Below are positions 6,046 to 7,354 of a stretch of DNA of 7,354 bases, piece by piece. This stretch comes from Dehalococcoidia bacterium. Lineage in GTDB: Bacteria; Chloroflexota; Dehalococcoidia; UBA3495. The translations under genes and the position numbers were made by a program. Every line of letters begins with the position of its first letter. Position 1 is the stretch's first letter. The DNA is taken from the NCBI GenBank assembly GCA_002730485.1, contig PCAH01000029.1, positions 1-7,354 of the forward strand, given 5' to 3'. The notes under the pieces were generated by a model. The model did not search any database and was not told the origin of the DNA. It saw nothing but the letters and a program-made list of their open reading frames with translations.

Positions 6046-7080
6046 CTAGAGCGGACCACCGTGGAATTCAGGAGATTGCTTCAAAAAGACCTGAACGCGG
6101 TGGCGAGGAACTTCCGTCACAAATACTCGGCCTTCATCGTCCACATCCACTGATATGGGCCCTTGGAACACTTTCTCCCGCTCGTCCAATCCCTGGGACC
6201 TCGCCCTAGCTCTTACAAACGACTGGTCGATCTCCACCCGTTCTTTGCCCCACTTGGACAGCGTCGCTTCGCCAGTCAACTGGGTTACAAATTCGCCTTC
6301 CGAGTCAAACACCTGCAAGCGGTCATTCTTGTAATCCGCTACGTAGATAGCTCCGTCTTTGTCGACAGCTATCCCTGTGGGGCGGTTGAACTCGCCCGGG
6401 CCTCTACCTGAGGAGCCGAACTTCATCAAGAATGTGCCATCTGGGGAGAACTTCTGGATTCGGTCGTTTCTCCAGTCGGCCACAAAGACATCACCGTTCT
6501 TGTCGATGTCGATGCCCCAAGGGAAGTTCAACTCACCGTCGCCGGTGCCTTGAGTCCCCCACTTGAACTTGAAATTCCCTTTGGTGTCGAAAACCTGAAT
6601 GCGGTGGTTGTGGCTGTCGACCATGTACAGGTTGTCTTCAGCATCAAAGGCCAGGCCGGAAGGCTTGTTGATCTCGCCGTCGCCATCACCTTGCTCGCCC
6701 CATTTGCCGATCCAGTCTCCGTCCTTGGTGAACACGGATATCCGGTCCAGCCACTCATCGGCAACATAAGCGTTTCCCTGGGAATCCAGCGCCACCGATG
6801 TTGGCCAGAACAAAGCGCCATCAGGCGCAGACCTGACGGCATCTTCTGGGTGGACTTTGAAACCAAATTGCCCGATGTACTCTTCATCCACGCTGCAGAT
6901 GGTGACCCGCTTGCAGGGGTAAAACACCGGCGTTTCCGTGCCTCGGTTCACCACGTACATGCGGTCGCCTTCGCCACGGGCAATAGCAACAGGGTTGAAG
7001 AAACCGTCACCGCCGCGGGTTTCCTGGCGGCCTATGGTGTGACTATATCGAAAATTCAAAGGCGCTACTTGAGCTACCAT
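6046..7080 (-). CDS. NHL-repeat six-bladed beta-propeller protein
   Basis: 344 residues made almost wholly of NHL repeats, at about 28-70, 90-127, 138-174, 186-221, 231-268 and 307-333. Typical units read 'F..P.G.A.D..GN.YVAD..N.RIQVF...G.F...WG', clearest at INKPSGLAFD, VADWRNDRIQKF and IYVADYKNDRLQVF. Six such units fit a closed propeller. A charged, non-propeller insert at about 270-305 separates blades five and six. The ATG at 7080 is preceded by GAGGA; an in-frame TTG at 7113 has no comparable site. There is no signal peptide or membrane segment, so it is predicted cytoplasmic or exported by an unseen route. NHL propellers act mainly as binding scaffolds, and some related ones are peptidyl-glycine lyases or lactonases; no catalytic assignment is justified here. 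It lies 72 bases downstream of the DUF1501 gene on the same strand, suggesting co-transcription. Confidence 0.9.
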   Translation of the reverse strand: MVAQVAPLNFRYSHTIGRQETRGGDGFFNPVAIARGEGDRMYVVNRGTETPVFYPCKRVTICSVDEEYIGQFGFKVHPEDAVRSAPDGALFWPTSVALDSQGNAYVADEWLDRISVFTKDGDWIGKWGEQGDGDGEINKPSGLAFDAEDNLYMVDSHNHRIQVFDTKGNFKFKWGTQGTGDGELNFPWGIDIDKNGDVFVADWRNDRIQKFSPDGTFLMKFGSSGRGPGEFNRPTGIAVDKDGAIYVADYKNDRLQVFDSEGEFVTQLTGEATLSKWGKERVEIDQSFVRARARSQGLDEREKVFQGPISVDVDDEGRVFVTEVPRHRVQVFLKQSPEFHGGPL

Positions 7081-7084
7081 TATT

Positions 7085-7089
7085 TCCTC
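7085..7089 (-). promoter_or_regulatory. Ribosome binding site GAGGA that fixes the NHL start
   Basis: On the minus strand GAGGA is followed by AATA and then ATG (7080-7078). It supports this ATG over the in-frame TTG at 7113, which would add 11 residues unlike anything in NHL proteins. Confidence 0.6.
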
Positions 7090-7152
7090 ACAAAGATGTT
7101 CCGCTCCCGACAAGCCGGGCGGCTTTAAGACCTGTTCGAACTGCGAAGAGTC

Positions 7153-7354
7153 TTATTTTATGAAATCCATCAGCTCGAAGGAGTCTCGGAGAATGGGCTT
7201 CGAGTTGAGGCCCATCCATTTTTCGAGCAAAGTGGCGTAGGTTCCGCGGAAGTCGTTGTTCCAGCGGAGGTCACCCTGGTCCAGCTTGTCTGGCTCCAGA
7301 GACGGGTATTCTCCGTACAGTCCGCCTTCCACTTGATCTCCGATCACAAATGCC
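7153..7354 (-). CDS. DUF1501 family protein, C-terminal end only (5' part outside window)
   Basis: The frame is open to the window edge; codons before the GTG at 7347 read Ala-Phe, so that GTG is internal. The visible 66 residues carry the C-terminal signature of DUF1501: IGDQVEGGLYGEYPSL, then QGDLRWNNDFRGTYATLLEKW and MGL, ending in TAA at 7153-7155. DUF1501 proteins are sulfatase-fold relatives, usually about 400-450 residues with a Tat signal and exported. Their substrate is mostly unknown, and they are often encoded with DUF1800 proteins. The catalytic part is outside this window. It precedes the NHL gene on the same strand by 72 bases with no clear terminator between them, so the two may form an operon. 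Confidence 0.85.
   Translation of the reverse strand, partial: AFVIGDQVEGGLYGEYPSLEPDKLDQGDLRWNNDFRGTYATLLEKWMGLNSKPILRDSFELMDFIK

Noticed and set aside
7101..7122. Short GC-rich stem (CCGC ... GCGG) between the DUF1501 and NHL genes
   Set aside because: The stem is short with a mismatch or bulge and no T run follows on the transcribed strand, so it is not a convincing terminator.
6550..7128. 192-codon plus-strand open frame opposite the NHL gene
   Set aside because: It is antisense to a clear NHL-repeat protein, has no family features or ribosome site, and follows the codon bias of the opposite strand.

Overview
The window looks like a piece of a marine or environmental Chloroflexota genome (SAR202 / Dehalococcoidia-like). 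This is an inference from gene content and style: a large DUF11/Ig-like repeat surface protein, a class III CoA-transferase of the 'RPWNR' type, an NHL beta-propeller, a DUF1501 protein and a GlcG/HbpS-like protein. No rRNA or other marker gene is present, so the placement is tentative. TAA and TAG act as normal stops, and no tRNA, rRNA, CRISPR array or IS element was seen.

Layout. 1-3468 (+) is a long modular surface protein whose 5' end lies outside the window. It has two 135-residue repeats, a DUF11 domain, three Ig-like repeats spaced exactly 101 residues, three more DUF11 domains, a Pro-rich linker and a C-terminal membrane anchor. A TAA at 2998-3000 interrupts the last DUF11 domain, and the same frame then continues to the membrane anchor. 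3517-4080 (-) is a YfcE-type metallophosphoesterase lacking the usual GNxD asparagine. It is divergent from 4218-4670 (+), a GlcG/HbpS-like (DUF336) protein with a perfect 6-5-6 inverted repeat in its promoter region.

4723-6006 is the most unusual part. A class III CoA-transferase (-) keeps its catalytic Asp but has lost its N-terminal segment. Directly against its broken 5' end, head to head at about 5797/5798, begins the C-terminal half of a response-regulator receiver domain (+). That remnant lacks the phosphoacceptor Asp and carries a one-base frameshift at a T run. Both genes are therefore truncated at the same point, pointing to a deletion/rearrangement scar or an assembly chimera. 6046-7080 (-) is an intact six-bladed NHL-repeat protein. 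7153-7354 (-) is the C-terminus of a DUF1501 protein, probably upstream in the same operon.

No new multi-gene system is evident. The window combines an ordinary accessory neighbourhood with three disrupted reading frames. The points most worth a second look are the in-frame stop in the surface protein and the head-to-head junction of two beheaded genes.
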